Shown one piece after another: positions 15,846 through 24,443 of a DNA stretch of 64,000 bases. Below the pieces are notes generated by a model. It was given only the letters and a program-made list of their open reading frames with translations, was not told the DNA's origin and made no database searches. How positions within the stretch are numbered: position 1 is the first letter of the stretch; each line of letters starts with the position of its first letter. The DNA is taken from the NCBI GenBank assembly GCA_963695705.1, contig CAVOHB010000006.1, forward strand, positions 558,001 to 622,000. The letters run 5' to 3'. This stretch comes from JBKPNJ01 sp963695705. GTDB taxonomy: Bacteria; Actinomycetota; Actinomycetes; Propionibacteriales; Nocardioidaceae. The position numbers and the translations under genes are program-made.

Positions 15846-17441
15846 CGCCGCCGACGACTCCGAGGCCGCCGAAGTCGCCGACGGCTCAGGCGTGGGTGGC
15901 TGACCGATCGGCACCCGGCCGCGAACACTCGTGCCGTGACCGGGTGCGGACTCGACGATCAGCTCACCGCCGTACGCACCGAGCCGGTCGCTCATGTTGT
16001 CGAAGCCCTGCCCAGCGGCGCTGTGTCCCATCTCGAAGCCCACGCCGCTGTCGATGACGTCGAACGTCAGCGACGTACCCTCGACGCGCACGCTCAAGGT
16101 GATCGACGCATCGTCGCCGGCATGCTTGACGGCGTTGTTCACGGCCTCCAGACAGCAGAAGTAGACCGCCGCCTCGATGTCGGCCGGCGGCCGCTCCTCC
16201 AGCTGGACGTCCACCTCGACCGGCAGCGCCGAGCGCGCGCAGGCGTTGCGCAACGCCTCCTCCAGACCGCGGTCACGCAGCAGCGGTGGATAGATGCCGT
16301 GAGCCAGGGCGCGCAGCTCGGTCAGCGTGGCCTGGACCTCCTTCCGGAACTCGTCGAGCACCGGCCCGACCTGCTCCGGGTCCTCCTCGAGGATCGTGCG
16401 GGCCAGCCCTATCCGCACCGCCATCGCCACCAGGTGCTGCTGGGCGCCGTCGTGGAGATCCCGCTCGATCCGGCGCCTGCTCTGGTCCGCGGCCGCGACG
16501 ATTCGCGCCCGGGAGGCCTGGAGCTCGGCGTTTCGGTGCCGCAGCTCCTCCAGCGAGGCCTGCAGGGCACCGTCCAGGCGGACATTGTGCAATGCCAGCC
16601 CGGTGTGCCGGGCCAGCTCGGCCAGGCTGGACTCCTCGTCCTCGGTGAAGGCCCGGGCGCCGGGCGGGCGGCGCACCACGAGCAGACCCAGCAGGTTGCC
16701 GAGGTGGCTGATGGGTGCCACGCGGACGACCTGGTCCTCCCTGCCGGTCAGCAGGCTCGGCGCCCACATCGCGGCCCAGGCGTTTCCGCTGACCCGGGCC
16801 CGCGCGACGACACGCTGCTCATCGGCGCCGAGCACGAGCCGCTCCTGGGGAAGGCTCGGTACGGCGATCGTGCGCACCAGAGCCTCGTCGGAGGCCACCC
16901 AGACCTCGGCTCCCGCCGGCGCAGTCGAGGCCTGCAGGCTCTCGGCCAGCTGCAACAGCAGCTCGTCCATCGGCACGGCCCGTGTCATCCGGGTGCTCAG
17001 GTTGTCCAGCGCCTCCTGCGGGCGTACGCCCATTCCGGGCACCAGGTGCTCGGCGAACCCCACCAGCCTGTTGCGCACCGGGACCGCCAGCGCGGCCACC
17101 GCCAGCGCCGCCACCATCGAGAGCCCCACCAGGCTGCGTTCCGCGGGCCTGGCCTGGCGATCGAGCCCGACCATCAGCACCGAGTAGATCAGGCACACGA
17201 AAACGACCAGGCCCGCGGCCACGATGCTCTCGCGCAGCACCCGCCGGCCCGCGGGACTCCATGACGGCACGAAGCCCAGCACGACGAAGGGCACGGCGGA
17301 CAGCAGCGCGATTCCGAACAGCAACGGCACCGACCAGTGCAGATCGAGCAGCAGCCGTACGGTCAGCATGGCCAGCACCGCCGCGACCGCCACGCAGCCA
17401 CCGGCCAGCGCCCAGTCGAGTCGGTCGCGTCCCTGGTGCAT
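15804..17441 (-). CDS. NarL-type sensor histidine kinase with GAF-like domain
   Basis: 545 aa. The N-terminus carries four hydrophobic segments (about residues 10-140), followed by a GAF-like region (about 170-300). The HisKA_3 phospho-acceptor block is SRRRIERDLHDGAQQHLVAMAVRIG. The HATPase domain has EAVNNAVKHAG (N box) and DSGVGFE (G1), with GQGFDNMSDRLGAYGGEL at the end. A Ser/Ala/Pro-rich tail of about 30 residues follows. ATG 17439-17441 is preceded by GGAG inside the end of the upstream permease gene (GGAGTGAACATG). It is the last gene of the minus-strand operon that starts at 24298. Likely partners are the regulators at 14700, 15432 and 22961. Confidence 0.92.
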   Translation of the reverse strand: MHQGRDRLDWALAGGCVAVAAVLAMLTVRLLLDLHWSVPLLFGIALLSAVPFVVLGFVPSWSPAGRRVLRESIVAAGLVVFVCLIYSVLMVGLDRQARPAERSLVGLSMVAALAVAALAVPVRNRLVGFAEHLVPGMGVRPQEALDNLSTRMTRAVPMDELLLQLAESLQASTAPAGAEVWVASDEALVRTIAVPSLPQERLVLGADEQRVVARARVSGNAWAAMWAPSLLTGREDQVVRVAPISHLGNLLGLLVVRRPPGARAFTEDEESSLAELARHTGLALHNVRLDGALQASLEELRHRNAELQASRARIVAAADQSRRRIERDLHDGAQQHLVAMAVRIGLARTILEEDPEQVGPVLDEFRKEVQATLTELRALAHGIYPPLLRDRGLEEALRNACARSALPVEVDVQLEERPPADIEAAVYFCCLEAVNNAVKHAGDDASITLSVRVEGTSLTFDVIDSGVGFEMGHSAAGQGFDNMSDRLGAYGGELIVESAPGHGTSVRGRVPIGQPPTPEPSATSAASESSAASEPADVPTVSELA

Positions 17442-17443
17442 GT

Positions 17444-19846
17444 TCACTCCGCTCTCAGCACGGCGCCGATGCGCTGACGGACGGCCTTGTGCCCGGGGTA
17501 GGCCGCTAGGAGGTTGACCACAACCACCGACACCGGTACGACGAGCACCAGCGCGAGCACAGCGAGCGGCGGGACGTACTGGACCGGGGTGCGGTCGGCA
17601 ACGACCCGCCACAGGGTGCGGGCAAGGGCGAGACCCAGCGGGATCCCGAACAGCAGACCGACGACCGCAAGCGTCGTCGCCTGCCAGGCGATCGTTGCCC
17701 GCACCTGTGGCCTGGTCAGCCCGAGAGCGCGCAACACGGCCATGTCGTGCCCGCGGCGGCGGACCGCCGTGGCCAGCGCGTGCCCGACTGCGCCGATCGC
17801 CAGCAGGGCCAGGAAGAGCCCCATCAGAGTCGGCAGCAACCGGACGGTGCGGAGGTTGAGGACGTCCGACGGTGGTGAGTCCGGCTCCAGTCCGAGGTGG
17901 GTGTCCTTGTTGATGGCACTGATCGCGGCCGCGGCGTCGGTCCCAGGCTGGAAGCGGACGAGGACCAGGTGGAACTTGAAGAAGCCGCTGGGGTAGAGCT
18001 TCCCCATCGTGTCAGCGGTCACCCAGGCCCCGTCGTCATAGGCATTGTGGATCGCCGCGGGGACGAAGGTGATGCCTGACACCCTCAGCGACAGATCCCG
18101 CTCACCCTTGACGGTCACCCGGTCGCCGACCTTCGCTCCGATCTGCTTCGCGGTGAATGGGGCGAGTGCGATCTCGTCGTCCGCCCTGGGCTCACGCCCG
18201 GACAGTGAGACCGGGGTGATGCCGCCGCCGACCGGGTCGAGCTCGAACACTGTCAGGGCGTCGTCGCCGATGGTCACCGGCACCAGCCGGGTGTCGTTGA
18301 GCCCGGCGACCTCGGGACGGTCGGATACCGCCTTCAGCCTCGACGTGATCTTCGCCTTGGAGGCGAAGTCGTGGCCGTTGAGGCCGAAGAAGCCGCCCGC
18401 CTGCCATACCTGCCCGTACCGTTCCGGGGTGTCGATGGCGTCGGACAACCCCGCCTGGAACGTCGCCGCGGCCACCAGTCCGAGCACTCCTGCCACGGCT
18501 CCGACCATTGCCGGACGCACGGGAACCGCGGTGCGGCCTCGCCCGGGCTCCAGGGCAAGCCTGGTGCCGAGCGTGGTGGGTACGGGAAGGCCGAGCCGGC
18601 TCGTCCAATTGGCGACGGTGGACCGGCGGTAGGAGCCTGTCGACGTGTTGCGCCTGAGTGCCTTGAGAGCGGTGACGCAGGCTATGGACGTGACGATCGC
18701 GACCAGCGCAAGCGCCCCAGGCGCCAGCACCGCCCAGTCGGCGTGCAGCCCGGGGTCCGGCTCGATCTTCGCGCCCACACCGATCGGGAACAGCGGCGAC
18801 AGGAGATACGCACCGAGGAGGCAGCCGACAGCGGCCACTGCTGCTGCCAGCACCGGACCGCCGATGGATGCCAGCAGCGATTCACGCCGGGTCAGCCCGA
18901 GCGCACGTAACACGTCGAGGTCGGCCACCGCCGACGAGGTGTAGCGCACGATGGCCTGGCCGACGATGAGGATGGCGGCGATCGCGGCGCAGAATCCGAA
19001 CAGGAACAGTGAGTCCCGCTCGAACGACGTCGCGTTCGTCACCCGCTTCGTCCCCTGAGTGAGGTCGGCGACCTCGATGTCGTTGCGGCCGGTGACCCGG
19101 GCGAGGTCGTTCTGGAACAACGGCAGGTCCGACTCGCCATGCCGCAGCCGCACCAACGCATTGGTGTAGTTGAACGGTCCCGGGATCAGCATGTCGTGTT
19201 GGTACTTGCGGAAGAACGCATACGACGTGATGACGCCCGCGCCGTCCTCACCCCCGAACGCGAAAACCCATGGCACCCGGATCACGCCGACGATCCGCAG
19301 GGTCTGAGTCGGACCCTTCGCCGTTCTTGGGTTCGGCGGATCGACGTCGTCTGAGTGGGCGCGGAGCTGCTGCGGCGTGAACATCCGGGCGGTGAGGGTG
19401 TCACCGACGGACAGGCCGTACTTGTCCACGAACGGCTGGTTGACGACTACCTCGTCGACCGCTGAGTTGTCGATTCGGCGGCCGGCCAGAACAGCTCCCC
19501 GCTCGACATTGACGTAGCCGTCCGCGCTGCCGTTGGGAAATCCGATGGCATTGGGGCTGATCCCCTCGATCCCGAAGCTCGCCCCGACCGGGAACTCCCC
19601 CACCGCGGCGACCTCCGGCAGCGCCTTGATCGCGTCCCAGTCAAACCCCGGGGTGTTGGGTAGCACAACGGCAGTTGCTGGCAGGCTCACCGCGCGCAGG
19701 CGTTCCATCGCGCTGCCGTCCCGGCGGGCGCCGGCGGTCACCGCGATGACCAGCGCGCCGGACAGCCCCAGCAGGACGCTCAGGACTGCCAAGGACCGCC
19801 ACCGTCTGCGCCCGTCGAGGCGCAACCAGAGCAGGACGGCACCCAT
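17444..19846 (-). CDS. FtsX-family ABC exporter permease (copy 2 of a tandem pair)
   Basis: 800 aa. An N-terminal TM (LAVLSVLLGLSGALVIAVTAG) is followed by a large extracytoplasmic domain of about 230 residues. An FtsX core of three TMs comes next (with YTSSAVADLDVLRALGLTRRESLL), then another TM, a second extracytoplasmic domain and a second FtsX core (VRRRGHDMAVLRALGLTRPQVRA). This double-FtsX layout is that of Bce/lipoprotein-type exporters. It is collinear without gaps with the neighbour at 19852-22254 and clearly a duplicate of it. ATG 19844-19846 follows GGAG inside the end of that gene, and its own end carries the ribosome site of the kinase. Confidence 0.9.
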   Translation of the reverse strand: MGAVLLWLRLDGRRRWRSLAVLSVLLGLSGALVIAVTAGARRDGSAMERLRAVSLPATAVVLPNTPGFDWDAIKALPEVAAVGEFPVGASFGIEGISPNAIGFPNGSADGYVNVERGAVLAGRRIDNSAVDEVVVNQPFVDKYGLSVGDTLTARMFTPQQLRAHSDDVDPPNPRTAKGPTQTLRIVGVIRVPWVFAFGGEDGAGVITSYAFFRKYQHDMLIPGPFNYTNALVRLRHGESDLPLFQNDLARVTGRNDIEVADLTQGTKRVTNATSFERDSLFLFGFCAAIAAILIVGQAIVRYTSSAVADLDVLRALGLTRRESLLASIGGPVLAAAVAAVGCLLGAYLLSPLFPIGVGAKIEPDPGLHADWAVLAPGALALVAIVTSIACVTALKALRRNTSTGSYRRSTVANWTSRLGLPVPTTLGTRLALEPGRGRTAVPVRPAMVGAVAGVLGLVAAATFQAGLSDAIDTPERYGQVWQAGGFFGLNGHDFASKAKITSRLKAVSDRPEVAGLNDTRLVPVTIGDDALTVFELDPVGGGITPVSLSGREPRADDEIALAPFTAKQIGAKVGDRVTVKGERDLSLRVSGITFVPAAIHNAYDDGAWVTADTMGKLYPSGFFKFHLVLVRFQPGTDAAAAISAINKDTHLGLEPDSPPSDVLNLRTVRLLPTLMGLFLALLAIGAVGHALATAVRRRGHDMAVLRALGLTRPQVRATIAWQATTLAVVGLLFGIPLGLALARTLWRVVADRTPVQYVPPLAVLALVLVVPVSVVVVNLLAAYPGHKAVRQRIGAVLRAE

Positions 19847-19851
19847 TGCCC

Positions 19852-22254
19852 TCACTCCGCTCTCAGGACTGCGCCGATACGCTGACGGACTGCCCGTTGC
19901 CCCGGGAACGCCGCCAGGACGTTGGCGACGAGTACCGAGAGCGGCACCACCAGGACGAGCGCGAGCAGCGCGAGCGGTGGGACGTACTGCACGGGGGTCC
20001 GCTCGGCGACCACGCGCCACAGCGTGCGGGCCAGTGCCAGACCGAGTGGGATGCCGAAGATCAGGCCCACGACTGCCAGGGTCGTCGCCTGCCAGGCGAC
20101 GGTCGCACGTACCTGAGCGTGCGTCAGCCCGAGAGCGCGCAGCACCGCCATGTCGTGCTGGCGCCGCCGGACCGCGGTCGCGAGCGCGTGCCCGACGGCT
20201 CCGACCGCGAGCAGGGCCAGGAACGCACCCATCAGGGTCGGCAGGAGCCGGACGGTGCGCAGGTTGGTGACGTCAGCCGGCGGCGTGTTGGGATCGAACC
20301 CGATGCCGGTGTCCTTTCCGATGGCCTTGATGGCGGCCTTCACGTCGGTGCCTGGCTGGAACCGGGCGAGTAGCAGGTGGAACTTGAAGAAGCCGCTGGG
20401 ATAGAGCTTTGCCATCGTGCCACCGGTCACCCAGGCTCCCTCGTCGTAGGCGTTGTGCAGGGCCGCGGGGACGAACGTGATGCCGGAGACTGTCAGCGGC
20501 AGGCTGCGCTCGCCCTTGACGTCCAGCTGGTCGCCGACGTGCGCGTCGAGCTGCTTGGCTGTCAGCGGACCGAGGGCGATCTCATCATCGGCTCTCGGCT
20601 CGCGCCCCGAGAGCGACACCGGGGTGATGCCACCCCCGATCGGGGTGAGCTCGAACATGGTCAGCGAGTGCGCGCCGATGGTGATCGGCACGACGCGGAG
20701 GTCGTTGAGCCCGGCTACCTCGGGACGGTCGGCCAGCGTGGTGAGCGTCGAGCTGAGCTGGTCCTCCTTGACGAAGTCATGACCGTTGAGGCCCAGGAAG
20801 CCTCCGGCCTGCCAGGACTGCCCGTACCGCTCCGGATTGCTGGTGGCGTCGGACAGCCCGGCATGGAATGTCGCCGCCGCGACCAGCCCGAGCACGCCCG
20901 CCACGGCTCCGACCATCGCCGGACGGACGGGCACGGCGGTGCGGCCACGGCCCGGCTCGAGGGCGAGCCTGGTCCCCAGCGTCAGTGGTACGGGAAGACC
21001 CAGCCGGCTGGTCCAGTTCGCCACGCCCGAGCGGCGGTAGGAGGCGGTCGACGCGCCACCCCGGAGCGCGTTCACGGCGGTGACGCAGGCGATGAGGGTG
21101 ACGATGGCGAGCAGCGCCAGCGCGCCCGAGGCCAGGACCGTCCAGTCCGCGTTCAGACCGGGGTCCGGTTCGACCGTCGCGCCGACTCCGATGGGGAACA
21201 ACGGCGATGCCACATAGGCACCGATGACGCAGACGACCGCGGCGACAGCCGCGGCCAGCACCGGTCCGCCGACGGCGGCCAACAACGACTCACCGCGGGT
21301 CAGCCCGAGTGAACGCAGGACATCGAGGTCGGCGACGGCCGATGACGTGTAGCGGACTATCGCCTGGCCCACGATGAGCATGGCAGCGATCGCGGCGCAG
21401 AAGGCGAACAGCAGCAGCGCGTCGTGCTCGAACGACGTCGCGTTCGTGACCCGCTTCGCCCCAGCGGTGAGGTCGGTGACCTCGATGTCGTTGCGGCCGG
21501 TGACCTGCGCCAGGTCCTTCTGGAACAGCGGCAGGTCCGACTCCCCATGTCGCAGCCGCACCAGCGCGTTGACGTAGCTGAACGGCCCAGGCGGGACCAT
21601 GTAGCGCTCATACCTGTGAAAGAACCCGTAGGTCGTCAGCATCCCCGGGCTGTCATCGCTTCCGACGGCGAAGATCCAAGGGACGAGTCCCACCCCGACG
21701 ATGCGCAGGGCTTGCGTCGGCCCCTTCGCGATCCGCGGGTTCGGTGGGTCGGCATCGTCGGCGTGCGCCCGAAGCTGCGCGGGGGTGAACATCCGGGCGG
21801 TCAGGGTGTCTCCGACTGAGAGGTGGTACTTGTCCACGAACGGCTGGTTGACGACCGCCTCGTCGACCGCGGAGTTGTCGAACATGCGGCCGTCCGTCAT
21901 CGCGCCGCGCTCGAGGTCGACGTAGCCTTCCGCGCTGCCGTTGGGGAATCCGACCGCGTCGGGGTTGATGCCGTCGACCCCGAAGACCGCCCCTACCGGG
22001 AACTCCCCGACCGCCTCGACCTCGGGAAGTGCGCGGATGGCGTCCCAGTCGAACCCCGGCGTGTTGGGCAGCACCACGGCCGTTGCCGGCAGAGTCTGCG
22101 CGCGCAGGCGTTCCATCGCGCTGCCGTCCCGTCGCGCGCCGGCGGTCACCGCGAGCACCAGCGTGCCGGACATCCCGAGCAGGATTGCCAGCGTCGCGAG
22201 GGACCGCCATCGCCTGCGCCCGTCCAGGCGCAACCAGAGCAGGACAGCCCTCAT
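19852..22254 (-). CDS. FtsX-family ABC exporter permease (copy 1 of a tandem pair)
   Basis: 800 aa, the same length and order as its downstream copy: N-terminal TM, extracytoplasmic domain, FtsX core (SSAVADLDVLRSLGLTRGESLL), TM, second extracytoplasmic domain, FtsX core (RRRQHDMAVLRALGLTHAQVRA). Both copies open with AVLLWLRLDGRRRWRSLA and close with AVRQRIGAVLRAE. Differences concentrate in the extracytoplasmic parts, as expected if the two form a heterodimer with distinct ligand surfaces. Its ATG overlaps the ATPase stop (ATGA). It would pair with the copy at 17444-19846 and the ATPase at 22251-22964. Confidence 0.9.
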   Translation of the reverse strand: MRAVLLWLRLDGRRRWRSLATLAILLGMSGTLVLAVTAGARRDGSAMERLRAQTLPATAVVLPNTPGFDWDAIRALPEVEAVGEFPVGAVFGVDGINPDAVGFPNGSAEGYVDLERGAMTDGRMFDNSAVDEAVVNQPFVDKYHLSVGDTLTARMFTPAQLRAHADDADPPNPRIAKGPTQALRIVGVGLVPWIFAVGSDDSPGMLTTYGFFHRYERYMVPPGPFSYVNALVRLRHGESDLPLFQKDLAQVTGRNDIEVTDLTAGAKRVTNATSFEHDALLLFAFCAAIAAMLIVGQAIVRYTSSAVADLDVLRSLGLTRGESLLAAVGGPVLAAAVAAVVCVIGAYVASPLFPIGVGATVEPDPGLNADWTVLASGALALLAIVTLIACVTAVNALRGGASTASYRRSGVANWTSRLGLPVPLTLGTRLALEPGRGRTAVPVRPAMVGAVAGVLGLVAAATFHAGLSDATSNPERYGQSWQAGGFLGLNGHDFVKEDQLSSTLTTLADRPEVAGLNDLRVVPITIGAHSLTMFELTPIGGGITPVSLSGREPRADDEIALGPLTAKQLDAHVGDQLDVKGERSLPLTVSGITFVPAALHNAYDEGAWVTGGTMAKLYPSGFFKFHLLLARFQPGTDVKAAIKAIGKDTGIGFDPNTPPADVTNLRTVRLLPTLMGAFLALLAVGAVGHALATAVRRRQHDMAVLRALGLTHAQVRATVAWQATTLAVVGLIFGIPLGLALARTLWRVVAERTPVQYVPPLALLALVLVVPLSVLVANVLAAFPGQRAVRQRIGAVLRAE

Positions 22255-22964
22255 CGCACCAGGTCCGCGGTGTCACTCTGCAGCCGGCCGTCCTGGAGTC
22301 GCACCACCCTCGACGCCCCGGCGGCAACATCGGCGGAGTGGGTGACCATCAGGATCGTCTGCCCGTCAGCGTGCAGCCGACGGAACAGCTCGAGCACCTC
22401 CTGTCCCCCGTCGGAGTCCAGCGCCCCGGTCGGCTCGTCGGCGAGCAGCAGCGAGGGCTCGTTGACGAGCGCCCGGGCGATCGCCAGTCGCTGCCGCTGG
22501 CCGCCGGAGAGCACCGCGGGGATCGCCGACGCCTTGTCCGCCAGGCCGAGCAGGTCCAGCAGATCCCGCGCCCGCGTCTCGGCGGCCCGTCGGCGCATCC
22601 CGCCGATCACCGCCGGCAAGACGATGTTGTCGAGCGCCGTCGTGCCGTCGATCAGGTTGAAGAACTGGAACACGATGCCGATGTGCCGGCGGCGGAAACG
22701 CGCCAGCCAGTTCTCGTCGCGCCCGGTCACGGTCTCGCCGTCGACCGTGATCGTCCCCTCGTCGACGACGTCCAGGCCGGCGACCACGTTGAGCAGCGTC
22801 GACTTCCCACATCCCGACGGGCCCATCACCGCGGCGAACTCCCCGCGGGCCAGGTCAAGATCGAGGCCGCGCAGCGCGCGGACCGGGGCCACCTCGGCCT
22901 GGAACGTCTTGCGCAGGCCCCGGACGCTGAGGAGGGGTTCGGCACGTGCGGTCGGCTCAGTCAT
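22251..22964 (-). CDS. ABC transporter ATP-binding protein (MacB/LolD/BceA type)
   Basis: 237 aa. Walker A GPSGCGKST, Q loop FQFFNLIDGTTALDNI, signature LSGGQRQRLAIARAL, Walker B LLLADEPTGALD and H loop MVTHSADVA are all intact. The DEPTGALDS and QFFNL variants are typical of the ATPases that drive FtsX-type exporters. ATG 22962-22964 lies behind an AGGA site and overlaps the receiver-cyclase stop (ATGA); its own stop overlaps the first permease. It powers the transporter formed by the two permeases downstream. Confidence 0.94.
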   Translation of the reverse strand: MTEPTARAEPLLSVRGLRKTFQAEVAPVRALRGLDLDLARGEFAAVMGPSGCGKSTLLNVVAGLDVVDEGTITVDGETVTGRDENWLARFRRRHIGIVFQFFNLIDGTTALDNIVLPAVIGGMRRRAAETRARDLLDLLGLADKASAIPAVLSGGQRQRLAIARALVNEPSLLLADEPTGALDSDGGQEVLELFRRLHADGQTILMVTHSADVAAGASRVVRLQDGRLQSDTADLVR

Positions 22965-24298
22965 CGGTCCTGACTCCTCGAGGCCCCGTTGTCCCGCCCG
23001 GTGAGCCGGTGCGCCCGTACCGGCGCCACCCGCCCCTTCACCTGGACCTCGCCCAACGACTCGAACTGCCATCCCGGGGCCTGCTCGACGGTGGCGGTGT
23101 TCGCCACGGTCGAGCCCGCGGGTCGGGCGAGGTCTTGAAGTCGCTGCGCGAGGTTGACCGTGTCCCCGACCAGCGTGTACTCCAGCCGCTCCTCGCTGCC
23201 CAGGAGGGCGGCCGCGACCTCACCGGTCGAGAGGCCGATGCCGAGGCCGAAGCCGTCGAGACCCTCATCCCGCCACCGCTCGTCGAGCAGCGCCTGCCGC
23301 GCGTGCATGGCCGTCGCGGCCGCCACGCTTCGGGCCGCATGGTCATCCTGCGCCAGCGGGGCGCCGAAGACAGCCATCACCGCGTCGCCGATGTACTGCA
23401 TGACGGTGCCTCCCTCGTCGAGGATGGCGCCGTTCATCTCCTTGCGGTGCGCGTTGAGCTGCCGGGCCAGCACGGAGAGGTCCGAGCGCTCCGCGATGGC
23501 GGAGTAGCCACGCACGTCGGACATCAGGATCGTCACCGTCATCCGCTCGGTGCGATCGACGGCTCCCCTGTCCCGCCGGAGCCGTTCTGCCAGCCCGCTC
23601 GGGAGCAGCCTGCTGAGCGTCTCCCCCTGCTCCTCCCGCTCGACGATGGCGCTGTGCAGCATCTTCAGCTGTCGCAGCGCGCTGGCGCGCCCGGAACTGG
23701 CGTCGGTGGCCAGGTGCAGGAACAGTGCATCGACCCTCGCGTCGACGGCGGCGGGGGACGTGCCCAGGCTGGCTGCGATCGCCTTGACCGGCTTTCCCTC
23801 GGCGACGAGCTGCAGCATGGTCTCCTCATCCGGCGACAACCCCTCGACCGGTCGTGCCGGGGCGATCAGCGCCTGCACGATCTCCGGATCGAGCATCGAG
23901 CCGCCGGATGCGACCTCGTGCACCGCGCGTACGAGCCGGTTTCCGTCGGCGACGCGCTCCTTGAGCAGGTACGCGAATCCCGCCGCGCCCTCGGTCAGCA
24001 GCGCGACGGCGTACTCGGGGTCGTCGTACTGGGACAGCACCACGATCCCGGTCCCGGGATGCCGGGAGAGCACCTGCTTGGCGGCGGCGATGCCCTCGTC
24101 GGTGAAGGTCGGGGGCATCCGGATATCGGTGACGATCACGTCGGGTAGGTGCTCGTCGGCGGCCGTGACCAGGCCGTCGTAGTCCTCCGCCACCGCGACG
24201 ACGTCAAGGCCGGGCCGCATCGTCAGCAGCGCCCGGACCCCCTCGCGGACGAGGATGTTGTCATCGGCGAGGAGCACACGAAGCACATCCGATCTCAC
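22961..24298 (-). CDS. Response regulator with class III adenylate/guanylate cyclase output
   Basis: 445 aa from GTG 24296-24298, with GGAG upstream. The receiver (residues 1-125) has ADDN, phospho-acceptor Asp58 in VIVTDIRMPP, Ser in VVLSQYDD and Lys in YLLKERV. Residues 150-200 (LSPDEETMLQLVAEGKPVKAIAASLG) align with the LuxR helix-turn-helix of the 14700 regulator but have lost its recognition-helix residues. The C-terminal cyclase has metal Asps in ILMSDVRGYSAIAE and QYIGDAVMAVFGAP, and the EYTLVGDTVNLAQRL block with the Asn and Arg of the active site. The usual base-selecting Lys before IGDAV is Gln here. It is the first gene of the exporter/kinase operon, so phosphorylation should control a cyclic nucleotide. 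Confidence 0.9.
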   Translation of the reverse strand: MRSDVLRVLLADDNILVREGVRALLTMRPGLDVVAVAEDYDGLVTAADEHLPDVIVTDIRMPPTFTDEGIAAAKQVLSRHPGTGIVVLSQYDDPEYAVALLTEGAAGFAYLLKERVADGNRLVRAVHEVASGGSMLDPEIVQALIAPARPVEGLSPDEETMLQLVAEGKPVKAIAASLGTSPAAVDARVDALFLHLATDASSGRASALRQLKMLHSAIVEREEQGETLSRLLPSGLAERLRRDRGAVDRTERMTVTILMSDVRGYSAIAERSDLSVLARQLNAHRKEMNGAILDEGGTVMQYIGDAVMAVFGAPLAQDDHAARSVAAATAMHARQALLDERWRDEGLDGFGLGIGLSTGEVAAALLGSEERLEYTLVGDTVNLAQRLQDLARPAGSTVANTATVEQAPGWQFESLGEVQVKGRVAPVRAHRLTGRDNGASRSQDR

Positions 24299-24443
24299 GT
24301 CTCGGTGCTCCGGTGCGGTCGTCCAGCTCGAGGTCCACCCGCTCATTGGACCGCGCGGCCGCGTCGGACGCCAGGGCACTGGCACCGGTTTGTCTGGTGG
24401 TGGTGGCACAGGGGTGCTGGTATCCCGACGATGGCCGGCCGGT

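Noticed and set aside
24299..24443. Terminator or riboswitch between the flavoprotein and receiver-cyclase genes
   Set aside because: No stable stem with a T-run and no conserved aptamer pattern could be recognised; only a possible promoter for the operon is implied.
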